This document shows positions 44,577-54,649 of a DNA stretch of 64,000 bases, piece by piece. The first letter of the stretch is position 1. Every line of letters begins with the position of its first letter. Origin of the DNA: Monodelphis domestica (Eukaryota > Chordata > Mammalia > Didelphimorphia > Didelphidae); assembly GCF_027887165.1 (NCBI RefSeq), contig NC_077232.1, positions 12,850,255 through 12,914,254 of the forward strand. Reading direction: 5' to 3'. The notes beneath the pieces were generated by a model. The model was not told the origin of the DNA and did no database searches. It saw only the letters and a list, made by a program, of their open reading frames with translations. Made by a program: the position numbers and the translations under genes.

Positions 44577-47500
44577 CTGAAAAAATGAAAAGAAAAGCCA
44601 CATTTCTTGCAAGTATCTCCATGTCGGTTAATGATCCCACTGGCCAGGGGAGCAGAGCTGGAAGGGCTCGATTGTCTCATCTCACACAGGCAGAAGGGAG
44701 CCATCATCGGGGTGTGAACACAGTATGGGCCCTATCTCCCCTACTCAGCCCAAGCCTCTGCACCCCTGCACAGGAAACGCACTAGTTGAATCCTCTGGTT
44801 TTACAGACAGGAACACTGAGGCCCAGAGAGAGAGAGAGATCACATAAGTAGTGAAAGATAGAAAAATAAGGATAGAAAGGATAGAAAGAGCAAGAATTTA
44901 TTAAGAGGCAAGATTTGAATCCAGATCCCTTTTAAAGCCAATGCTTTTCCTACTGTACCCTATATAGCCTTAACTGTAGCACTTGGATTTCTAAGATATC
45001 AAGGGTTGGAGCCAATCTCAGAGGCCATCTAGTCTACTTTAGTGATGAGAAAACTTGGGTGGGGGTAGAGGAAATGACTTTACCAAGACTACCCAGCAAG
45101 TAAGAGAGATAAGACTCACAGAATCACAGAAAGTGACCCTCCCTGGCACACCCACCCACTGCTCTTCTTCTTCCCCTTGCTCAGGGGCCAGACAAGAACA
45201 AGTCTCTTTCCAGCAGCGATCCTTCAGATGCCTGAGGATAGCCATCACGTCCCCCTACATATCCCCAGTTCCTTTAACTGATCCCCACATGGGATGAAGC
45301 CAAGGCCCTTCACTGGCTGGCTGGCACTCCTCTGGACACTTTCCCCCTCATCAATATTTTCCTTAAACTCCATGTCCAGCTCCTCTAATGCTCTAGGCAG
45401 CAGGAAACCACTGTCTCTGCATGAGAGAGAGATTTTAGAAGGCTGACATGCTGAGAGAACTAAACAAGGGGCTAGATCGGTCCCCAAAATGAGCTTTCTT
45501 TCTTTTCAGGGGGAAAGGTAGGGAGATGGGGGGCAAGTATGTACCCAACAAGCCTGGCTCTGTGTTAAGCACTTTCTACAAATACTCTCTCATTTGATCC
45601 TCATGACAACCTGGGAGGTTGGTGCTATGATTATCCCCATTGGACAGTTGAGGAAACTGAAGCAGAGAGGGTTTGCCCAAGGCCACCCAGCTAGTAAGTG
45701 TCTGAGACTGGATTTGAACTCAAGTCTTCCTGACTCCAGGTCCAGCACTCTACAGGCACTGTGGCACCACCTAGATAGACCTCTCCCCTCCCCATAGTGG
45801 CCGGACGGAGCTTATCAAATTTTGCTGATCCAGAGACAGGAGAGACGGTCGATTATGGACAACAAGGTCAGGAATCCCAATGGAACACTGGGCTGAAGAT
45901 TGGGGATGAGGGTTGGAAGGGATGCATGTAGGATCTTGGTCTTGGGTGCGACCAACCAACTTCACAAGGAGGAGAAGGAGGTGTGACCACAAGGTCGTTT
46001 GTCTGAAAAAAGACCAGGGGGTTTCAGTGGACCCTAAGCATGATGTATGCCAACTATGTCAAGTGGAATCTGGGAAAAGGAACACAATTTTAGGCCACCT
46101 TAGAGAACGGCCAAGACTAATCCAACACTACCTTCTGGGCACTCTTGCTGGGTCCTCCCCCAACCCTCCTTAACTCCCTGCCTACATATGGACACGTCTG
46201 CCCCATGAACTGGAAACTCTGAGAGAAGGATTAGTCCAGACGGAGCACAGCAATGCTTGTTCGATAGCCTGGGAAAGGTCCTGCTGCCCCTTGACTTCAT
46301 CAGACTCCAGTGGGGTGCCATGTTCAGTCTTGGGCACCCTTGGAGGAAAGACTGATCCGATGGAGAGAGTGGCCATCATCAGGATTCTGAAGGGGCTGGA
46401 GGTCATCCCATATGAGGATCCCCCGTAGAAGAACCAGGAAGCAAAGACTCAGCCTTGGGGATGGGGGGCAGGAGAGCTGCGTGGAGGGCCATGCCATGCA
46501 AGAAGGAGACTTGTTGTGCCTGACCTCCAGGCTCAGGACTAGGAGTAATGGGTTGAAGTTCCCCACAGGCAGAATGGAATGAGACATCTGTGGAGACTAC
46601 GACTTCCTCTTCCTGGAGGTTCTCAGGCAAAGCCTGGGCCACCATCCATTGGGAATATGGCAGAGGCGGGATTCTTGTTCGGAGGGAGCCCCTCTCTGGC
46701 TCAGAGATCCAGTGGCTCATGGGGCTAGTTTATCAACATTCAAGTGCATGATGGGATGCTTTCCTTATCATTATTACCCCTGAAGGGAGCCCTGCTCAGC
46801 CTCAAATGCACCTGGATCCTTAGTTAGAAAGAGGGCCAGAGACTAACTGACCAGAGGAAGTCACTCCCCTGGGAGTTCGGGGGGGGGGAGGGGGCAGATG
46901 GCAACTTGGCAGGTGTGGGCCATCTCCCAACACACCTTGGAGAACTGCCTACTTACCTCGGGCCAATATTTATGCAGAAAGTAAGAATCGTAATTAAGAA
47001 ACTCAATGACTAATGTTATCAGTCCATAGACGGAATAGATGATGCCAATGATGTTTATCCCCACTGTGATCTTTGCCTGAAAAGGGAAATGAAGCATGAG
47101 CAGGAGGGCTGGCTTTGGAGAAGCCCCGAGCCAGGATTCTTGGCAGATGGCCTGGTGAGAGGAGCCCCTCTCCTTTCTCTGGTATTTTATTTTATTTTAT
47201 TTTATTTTATTTATTCTCTCTCTGCAACTGTTCATAAAAGACTGCCATCCTACAGAAGACAGAACCCTCCTCTTTACGGCTCTAGAGATCATACCTCCCC
47301 CTCCCCCATGTAGTTGCGACTCATGGAACAGGGGGTCATAACGTATAGCCAGATAACATGTGGATGATGTTGGAGCAGTTTTCTAAGGAAGCCACAGAGC
47401 AAGTGAATTCAGATCGTGATATTTATGTCAAATGAGCTTTGGGTCTTTGTATAAAATCATAAGAGATGAATTCTGATGTCCGTTGAGAGAAAACCACATG

Positions 47501-48001
47501 GCCTTTCAGATCAGTCTTTGTCTTATGACAAAAAGCTAATTAAAAGAAGATTACATGCGAATATGAACCTGGCCTTAAAAGCAAAATCTGATTCTGAGGG
47601 GTATCAGTAAAAGCAAAATGTAATGTTAGTATCTTCTGCACAAGGAGAGAAATCATTTCAAAGGATGCAATTAGCATTTCATTAAAGGTTTGGATAGGAA
47701 AGGAGTTATTCAGTTTGGGGCCTAAAAGTCTGTACTTCGCCATCCAATTCCACTCATTCTGTAATGGAAGATCAGATTTTTGGCTGGGACTTTTGATCAT
47801 TATCACCGCCTGTTCCCTTTCTCTGGTATTTTAGGGGGCTAAAGAGCTATGTTTTCCCAAAGCCCCCGGGGAGGCGGCTTTCCCAGAGACGGGCAGGGAA
47901 GGGCTCTTGGAGGACAAACATTTGGACTTACCAGAAAACGCTGGCGTTTCTTCTCTGTGATGATGGTAAGGAGTCCTGCAAAGGTGTACTAGGTAGAAAA
48001 T

Positions 48002-48058
<57 letters not shown>

Positions 48059-51000
48059 CAAAAGCATGAATTGATTAAATGGGGCATCTGCAGCTTTTCT
48101 CTCTTCAAATGCCTTTGCCAGTGGCAGGCATATTACCAAAAGCCTCAGAGTTCCATGGAGATTTTGGCACACCTTTGACTATCCAGGTGGCACCGAATTC
48201 TAGCTGAAGAGGTCAGAGGTATGGGGGGAAAGGGAGAGGAATCAGAAGGCAATAAACAGAAGGCAGTGGCTGCTCTGTGCCAGATATGTTTTACAAACAC
48301 TGTCTCATCATAAGGAAAAAAACTTGTACAAGAATATTCATAAGTTGGGCTCTTTGTGGTGGCAAAAAAATGTAAAATGAGGGGAATGGCTGAACAGATT
48401 GTAGTGATGGTGATGGAATACTATTGTGCTAAAAGGAATAATAAACTGGAGGGATTCCATGTGAACTGGAAATTGATGCAGAGTAAGAGGAGCAGAAGCA
48501 GGAGAACATTGTACATAGAGACGGATACATTGTAGCATGATTGAATGTAACTGACTTTACTAGCAGCAATGCAAAGCTGGACAATTCTGAGGGACTTATG
48601 AGAAAGAAGCTATCCACATCCAGAGAAAGAACTGTGGGAGTAGAAACACAGAAGAAAAACAACTGCTTGATAACATGGGTCGATGAGGATATGATTGGGG
48701 ATGTAGACTCTAAACGATTGCCCTGGTGTAAATATCAATATTATGGAAATGAGTATTGATCAACGACACATGTAAAGCCCAGTGGAATTGTGCATCCCTA
48801 CAGGAAGGGGAGGGAGGTGGGGAGGGAAAGAACATGATTTGTGTGTAACCGTGGAAAAATATTCTAAATTAATTAAATAAAAATTTTCAATTCATATACA
48901 AACACTGTTCTCACTGGAGACTCACAAGGACCCTGGGAGGCAGTTGCTCTTAGAATCCCCATTTTACAGCTGGGGAAACTAAGGCAGGCAGGGGCAACTG
49001 ACTCATTAAGGATCACACAGCTAGGAAGTATGGGAAGCTGGATTTGAACTGAGGTCTTCCTGACTCTAGGCCCAGTGTGCCAGCAACTGGACATAATGGT
49101 TGGGTGCTAGAAGGCTAGAGGTGGAGTTCAGAATCAACCCACTAATGCAGCAGGAGGCATTTGTTGAGTGCTTACTGTGTGCCAGCAGCTGGGGACATAG
49201 AGACAAGAGAGATGGCATTTAGAGCTGGCGTTAAGGAGGTTTATCCCTAAAATGGGTATGTCGGGCACAATGATCCTCGCAGCCTGCTCTGGGCTGGGCC
49301 CCTTAACAAAGTCCCAGGATCCAGGGGCCTGAGCTTCTGTCTGGGGCTTGGGAGCCCACAGCTGCACAGTTTGCTAAATATTCATTTAATTTCTCAGTCT
49401 ACGGGGTCAAGAGTCACAAAGAATGTCAGGGTGCTTCTGGTCCAATTCCACACCCAAGTTTATTTTATGGCCCAGAAAACTAGGATGCAGAGAAGGGGCT
49501 CCTAAGTGTCAGGGCTGGGATTTGAACCCCAGACTTCGGACTGGACAGAATCAGAGATTTTCGGGCTATCAAGGACTGTGGCTGCTATTAAATCTTACTC
49601 ACACCAGATGGAGAGCAGGTTGGGGTCTAGGGAACTCCCAGGTGAGGAAACTCCCTCTACCAATACAGGCTGTCCCTTCTCTGTAACAGTTTATAACCTC
49701 AGAGAGGGGTGAGCTGCTATTGCCTCTGAACAGGAACCCTTTCTACCATTCCTGACAAGTGGCTTCGAGCCTTCAATGGCACCCAACTTACAACCTCCAG
49801 GGGCACTTAGTCCATTGTGGGGGGTGTGAGGAAGCTCCTCCAGACTCTGAGCCTCCCTTTTTGCAACTGTGCCCCTTACTCCTTGTTCTGTGCCCTGGGT
49901 CAAGCAGAGAGAGTCTGGCCCCTCTTTTCCTTGGGGTCTGCCATGTTTGTTCCCCCAGCGATCGGGCCCATTCTGGCGTCACCAAGGGTCTGTCGGTTAC
50001 AGCAAGGGCCGGGCTACTCACGATAAACGCTGATAATAATGGGTATTTCGCATTCCAAATTAAGGTCTTGTAAGTGAGAAAAGAGTCTGCAAACTGGGTC
50101 AGGTAGAGGTAGAACCACAGGATCCCCAAGAACAACTGAAAGATGCCGATGCTGATCTGGATAGCCTGCAGGGAAGAGAATGTCATCAGTGTGCAGCAGA
50201 GGCCCTGAATGCCAGCCCAGCCAGACAGAGAGAGATCCTATACCCCACAGCAGAAGGCCCACCGGCTTCAATGGGCCCAAGAAGGGGCTGCCATATCCAT
50301 AAGGGCAGGCCTAAGTCTAGTTCCTGTGGTTCTGTTACTTTGTTCTTGAGGAAATAGGCTCCACTTCAGGGGGGTCTTCAAGCAAAAGTTGGGGGGCCTC
50401 TGCCAAGGAAGTTGTCACAGGGCTTATGGTCAGGTGCTACCCAAGTTAGACAACCATGAGCTGATGGATTCTGTCCAGCTTCTACCCTTCCCACAGCTTT
50501 GATACCTGCTTTGTCCTGTAGTGGGTATGGAAAGGGCATGAACCCGAGGATCCCAGGCTGGAACAGCAGGAAGGGACCATAGAGACCCTCAGCCCAAGCC
50601 CCTCTTTACAAGGACCATCAGTGTAGTGCTGGCCTTGAAATCACGAAGATCTGAGTTCAAATTTAGCTTCGGAACGAAACCACAATGAATGAGAACCCAG
50701 CTCAGGATGTCTCATTCTCCCTGGGACACTATGCACCCAGTATGGGCACCTTCCCTAGACACCCCCTCCTCCGTGTCAGTTTCCTTGGGTACATGGTCCT
50801 TCCTATTTGATCTGCAGGTCCTTGAGGGCAAGGGCTGTCTTTTTTTCCCCATCTGTATTCCCAGTGCTTAGGACAGAAGCCTGGCACATAGCTGGGGCTT
50901 CATTCTTGCTGACTGGCTATTCATATTGACCTCAGCCAAGTCACTGAACTTCTGTCTGCCTTGGTTGCTTCAGTTGTAAAGTGGAGACAATAACAGCACG

Positions 51001-53841
51001 TGCCGACCAGGGCTGCTGCGAGTTTCAAGAGAGAGAGATATTATATGTAAAGCCAGCACTAGTAGGTGATACCTAAATGCTTGTTCCCTTCCCTCTCCTT
51101 CCCCCCAGTGGCTTGTTCCTGAGCTAGGCACTGGGGATACAAAGACAAAAGGGAAACCTTCCCCACCATCAACCAGCCCAGGCTATTGGGAGACACAGAA
51201 TTGCAGACAGAAGCCGTTACCAGATGATCTGGGGACGAGATGGTGGCAAGGGAAGGGCACCGGCTCTCCGATTGTCCTTGAGATCTTCAAGCCTGGTCCA
51301 GCTAAGGGGCTCACTGTCCCAGACTAAGAGCAGGAGCCGCAGAAGAGGACCAGGCCTGGCTTTCTGCACCTGAGGCAACGGAGCGGGGAACCCAAATAGT
51401 TTTTTGGGATTCCTGCACCCCTTGGACAGCCCAGTGAAGCCCAGGAAGCCCTTCTCAGAATAAAGGTTTTAAACAAATAAAAGTCAAATACAAAGGATTC
51501 AAAGGAAGCCAGTTATTTGGAAAAACAGCTCGTGAATCTATACCTATGCCCACATATTTGAGAGCTGTCTGTGTATGTATGTACATTTATATATATATTT
51601 AGCTCTGTGTGTGTGTGTGTGTGTGTGTGTGAAGTGAGGTTAAGAACCTTTTGAGATCTCCAAATTACTTTCTATTTCTAAAAAACTATTTTTTTTTAAC
51701 CCTCACCTTCCGTCTTGGAGTCAATACTGTGCATTGGCCCCAAGGCAGAAGAGTGGTAAGGGCTAGGCAATGGGGGTTAAGTGACTTGCCCAGGGTCACA
51801 CAGCTGGTAAAAACCCATTTTTAAATGATTTTCCTTTTGCTATACATCCCTTTGCTATCCATATATATAGGGATATATTATATAATTATATATACATATT
51901 TGAGTATACAAGTACATAGATAGATAGATATAGATAGACAGATATATATATACTCCCCTCCATCCCAGATTTAATGACATATTAAAAATCAATCCTTTTT
52001 TCCAGCATAAGTTTACCCTGGAAATAGAGAGGGGATCTTAACCCAGTTCTTGTTTTCTTTCTTTTTCTTTCCAAATATACAACAGTGCAGGATCTTTCCA
52101 GAACAATAAACTCAAATAGGTTTGCCTGTCTTCCTTCTTGCCTTCTTCCTTCCTTCCTTCCTCCCTCCCTTCTTTCCTTCCTTTTTTCTTCCCTTTCTTC
52201 CTTCCTCCCTTCTTCCCTCCCTCCCTCCCTTCCTTCCTCCCTCCCTTCTTTCCTTCCTTTCTTCTTCCCTTCCTCCCTTCTTTCCTCCTTTCCTTCCTTG
52301 CTTGCTTGCTTGCTTCCTTCCTTCCTCCCTCCCTCCATTCCTCCCTCCTTCCCTCTCTTCCTTCCTCTCTCCCTCACTTCCTTCCTTCTTCCCCTTCCTC
52401 ACTAGTGGAGAGCCATTACACCCCTGCTGTCTGACAAAGTTATAGCCTGGGAAATTGGGAACAGCAAAGCAGCCCCTAGAAAACAAGGTACCCAGTGAAC
52501 CCCCCCTCCCATGTGACTTCTCTCTCTAATGGAATTATGATTATTGTTCTCTCCCCAAGACTGGAGAAATAGCACAAGAGCAAATACTTACAGGATTAAC
52601 ACATATATAACCCCCCCAGATTATTACCCCAAAAAATTATAATCACAGAAATAAAACCTAAAGACCAATACCCATTACCCCTCCCTTCTCTCTTAATCAG
52701 AGACACACTTAAATGCTCCACACCCATTGCAGGCAAAGCATGACAGATAAATTAATCTTTCCTCTGAAACACAAGTTACTGATACACTTCACTGGTTCAT
52801 AACCAAGCAACCTTGCCAGGTGCCTGAATCAAGCACAAGAAATATACAACTTCAAAATTGAGGAAAATCCCAATTCTGGTCCGTCTTAAATTACCCTCTA
52901 ACCCTGTACCAAGTTACAAAATTCTTTTTACCCATCTCCTAAGTAATTGTGATTGATCGTGAAAGCTGACCAAAAGTAACAATAATTCTCCTAACTGGTC
53001 ATCCCATAGGTCAGGGACAACTAACCTCCAAATTACCCTGTTTATGTCATTCATCTATTTCTGTTATAACAACAATGTTTCATTAACTATCTCTTTAGGC
53101 TTCACATATGTTGTTAGGTTCTATGGAAATATGCATGTTGAAAAATGATTGTGTGCCAGAAAAGCATGTACTCACTGCACCTATAAAATAAACCAAGCTC
53201 TGTGCCATGGCAGAGAATTGTGTGATGCCTGACACAGTATTGAGCATACAGTGCCTCTCATCATTTATCTGACTGAACTGCCACACTCTAGACAGGACTC
53301 TCCCCTATGAGAGACTGCTGGCTCAGCTCTCAAAGCTCCCTCCTTCCCTCCTTTCCTTCATTCCTCCCTCCCTTCTTCCCTTTATTCCTCCCTTCTTTCC
53401 TTCCATCCTTCCTTCCTCCCTTCTTGCCTTCCTTCCTTCCTCCCTTCTCCCCTTCCTTCCTTCCTTCCTCCCTTCTCCCCTTCCTTCCTTCCTATCTATT
53501 ATATATATGTATTTTTCTATATGTTTATACATTTCTTTATATACATACATTTTATCTATTGCGTTTGTACTTATATGTATATATACCCATATACCTATGT
53601 GTATCTCATTTCTTTGACACCCAAGTTATAAGAGCAATTCCCCATACCTATTAGTTAGCCAGGAGTATCTGATATTGTAAATGCTCTTTGAAGTCAGAAA
53701 TGTTCTGGAGGCCTTAACTCTGCTTGTCCCCAGATCTCTATCACCCTCCATCCCAGGTGCAATCATCAAAAAATCTTAGTTCTCACTTACCCCCAAAATC
53801 CGTACTTCCTCTTTTATATGGATAAAATCATAGGCTTCCAT
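44463..53841 (-). CDS. Divergent MS4A family protein (MS4A13-like paralogue), complete, five coding exons
   Basis: The coding exons on the minus strand are 53841-53791, 50165-50022, 47988-47932, 47076-46957 and 44576-44463. All have GT/AG sites and phase-0 joins, giving 161 residues. The N-tail is only 17 residues (MEAYDFIHIKEEVRILG) and joins AIQISIGIFQLFLG, the typical MS4A entry into span 1. Spans lie at roughly residues 18-38, 58-77, 86-109 and 129-150; the C-tail is very short, ending VYYSPH. The GGYPFWGG and FIISGSLS signatures of classic members are missing. The IGIF start, the overall length near 152-161 and the weak loops resemble MS4A13 as remembered, but the sequence is far from it and from the gene at 59-64 kb. 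The function is unknown beyond membrane association. The upstream CpG island may be its promoter. A (TG)n tract abuts the acceptor of exon 3. It is most likely a fourth-clade or lineage-specific paralogue between MS4A13 and MS4A8. Confidence 0.85.
45530..45785 (-). mobile_element. MIR-like CORE-SINE, antisense
   Basis: AACAAGCCTGGCTCTGTGTT, CAGTTGAGGAAACTGAAGCA and CCAGCTAGTAAGTGTCTGAG occur in antisense order. It lies in intron 4. Confidence 0.65.
46957..47076 (-). CDS. Divergent MS4A gene, coding exon 4 (span 3)
   Basis: The exon encodes 40 residues, AKITVGINIIGIIYSVYG through SYFLHKYWPE, between a TTTTCAG acceptor and a GTAAGT donor. Confidence 0.87.
47187..47215. repeat. (TTTTA)n microsatellite
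   Basis: About five perfect TTTTA units lie in intron 3. Confidence 0.85.
47932..47988 (-). CDS. Divergent MS4A gene, coding exon 3 (end of span 2)
   Basis: This 57-base exon encodes YTFAGLLTIITEKKRQRFL. The acceptor (ACATTTTCTACCTAG) has a poor pyrimidine tract and is directly preceded by a long TG repeat on the sense strand. The donor is GTAAGT. Skipping this exon would keep the frame but remove half of span 2. Confidence 0.85.
48004..48056. repeat. (CA)n / (TG)n microsatellite at a splice acceptor
   Basis: Fifty-three bases of perfect AC repeat read as (TG)n on the gene's strand and end 15 bases before the exon at 47988. Confidence 0.95.
48305..48895 (+). mobile_element. L1 3'-end fragment
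   Basis: GGAATGGCTGAACAGATTGT, GGAGGGATTCCATGTGAACT and GAAAAACAACTGCTTGATAA are followed by an A-rich end near 48890. It lies in intron 2 and is antisense to the gene. Confidence 0.85.
48896..49100 (-). mobile_element. MIR-like CORE-SINE, antisense
   Basis: CATTTTACAGCTGGGGAAAC, GATCACACAGCTAGGAAGTA and GGTCTTCCTGACTCTAGGCC are in antisense order. Confidence 0.65.
50022..50165 (-). CDS. Divergent MS4A gene, coding exon 2 (span 1, loop, start of span 2)
   Basis: The exon encodes 48 residues, from AIQISIGIFQLFLGILWFYL to KYPLLSAFI, between a TCTTCCCTGCAG acceptor and a GTGAGT donor. It is seven codons longer than the equivalent MS4A8-like exon. Confidence 0.88.
51590..51632. repeat. (TG)n microsatellite
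   Basis: About twelve TG units lie in intron 1, next to a TATATATATAT stretch. Confidence 0.85.
51688..51812 (-). mobile_element. tRNA-derived SINE, truncated
   Basis: The antisense tail and CORE part are present (CACCTTCCGTCTTGGAGTCA to AGGGTCACACAGCTGG). The head is missing. Confidence 0.85.
52130..52405. repeat. (CCTT)n polypyrimidine repeat, left part
   Basis: An almost pure pyrimidine stretch of TTCC/CTCC units. The long open frames on both strands here are a by-product of the repeat. Confidence 0.9.
52428..53294 (+). mobile_element. Possible solo LTR fossil splitting a (CCTT)n repeat
   Basis: The block between two polypyrimidine stretches begins TGTCTGAC, ends TCTAGACA (short inverted ends) and has a CTATAAAATAAACC box near 53181 that could serve as TATA/poly(A). 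No internal retroviral sequence and no clear target repeat were found, so the limits are uncertain. Confidence 0.4.
53338..53600. repeat. (CCTT)n repeat, right part, then AT-rich tract
   Basis: Pyrimidine tetranucleotides run to about 53490, followed by TATATAT- and ATACATA-rich sequence. Confidence 0.85.
53791..53841 (-). CDS. Divergent MS4A gene, coding exon 1 (N-tail)
   Basis: The exon encodes MEAYDFIHIKEEVRILG and ends GGG before GTAAGT in phase 0. The ending ILG before AIQI is the family pattern, which is the main support for this short exon. An acceptor CCCCAG lies five bases before the ATG (exon start 53846), so an upstream untranslated exon is likely. Confidence 0.78.
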
Positions 53842-53975
53842 CTAACCTGGGGAGCAAGGAAGGCAGTAGGGAAGGATAGTGACTGAGATGAAATACAGGC
53901 ACCTAACGTAACTGGGGATTTTCCAAGCAAACCACTGAATTGCAACCAGCAAAGCACACTTTAAAAGGAGAGGTC

Positions 53976-53978
<3 letters not shown>

Positions 53979-54012
<34 letters not shown>
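53979..54012. repeat. (AT)n microsatellite
   Basis: A perfect AT run of about 17 units. Confidence 0.95.
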
Positions 54013-54014
<2 letters not shown>

Positions 54015-54071
54015 CCTAAGCAGAAGAAGCACCTTTTTTTTTTTCAAAGCAGCAAAAAAGTTTTGACTTTC

Positions 54072-54280
54072 TGGGGGCAGCTGGGTAGCTCAGTGGATTG
54101 AGAGCCAGGCTTAGAGATGGGAGGTCCTGGGTTCAAATCTAACCTCAGACACTTCCTAGCTGTATGACCCTGGGCAAGTCACTTGACCCCCATTGCCTAG
54201 CCCTGACCACTCTTTTGCCTTGGAACCAATACACAGTATTGATTCCAAGACAGAAGGTGAGGGTTAAAAAAAAGTTTTAA
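54072..54280 (+). mobile_element. tRNA-derived SINE, near full length
   Basis: GGGGGCAGCTGGGTAGCTCA to TTGATTCCAAGACAGAAGGT and an A tail. Confidence 0.92.
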
Positions 54281-54649
54281 CTTTCAATTGAAATGCTGTG
54301 TTGGAATGAACAAAGCATGAGGAATTTTTGTATGTCCCCCCCTCCCTTTCAATTCCTGACAAATTGGCTTTTGTGCCAATCCCCTACCATTGCCCCAAGG
54401 GATCTGCTCAGGCCCTTGGTGAGCCTGGTGCCCAAAACAGTGCCTTGTATGGAAGGGCTTCAGGCATGCTTTCTGAATGGCAAAATGACTTCTAGAACTG
54501 CTCTGTTCTTCGGTATCTTTGCTGTCTTCAGCAAATTTCTGGCTTTCAGTCGTTTTCCTGCAAGATAGGGGCCATTTCTCTCTCTTTTGTATTTGAGGAA
54601 ACTGAGGCAGAGTGTATAAGCGACTTGCCTAGCGACACAGCTGCTGTCT

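Noticed and set aside
48004-48056. A short-period repeat as a possible CRISPR or origin-like array
   Set aside because: It is a plain CA dinucleotide microsatellite with no spacers.
52085-52486. Long open frames on both strands (up to 131 residues) of serine/leucine/proline or lysine/glutamate/glycine repeats
   Set aside because: They are translations of the (CCTT)n repeat in several frames at once, not genes.
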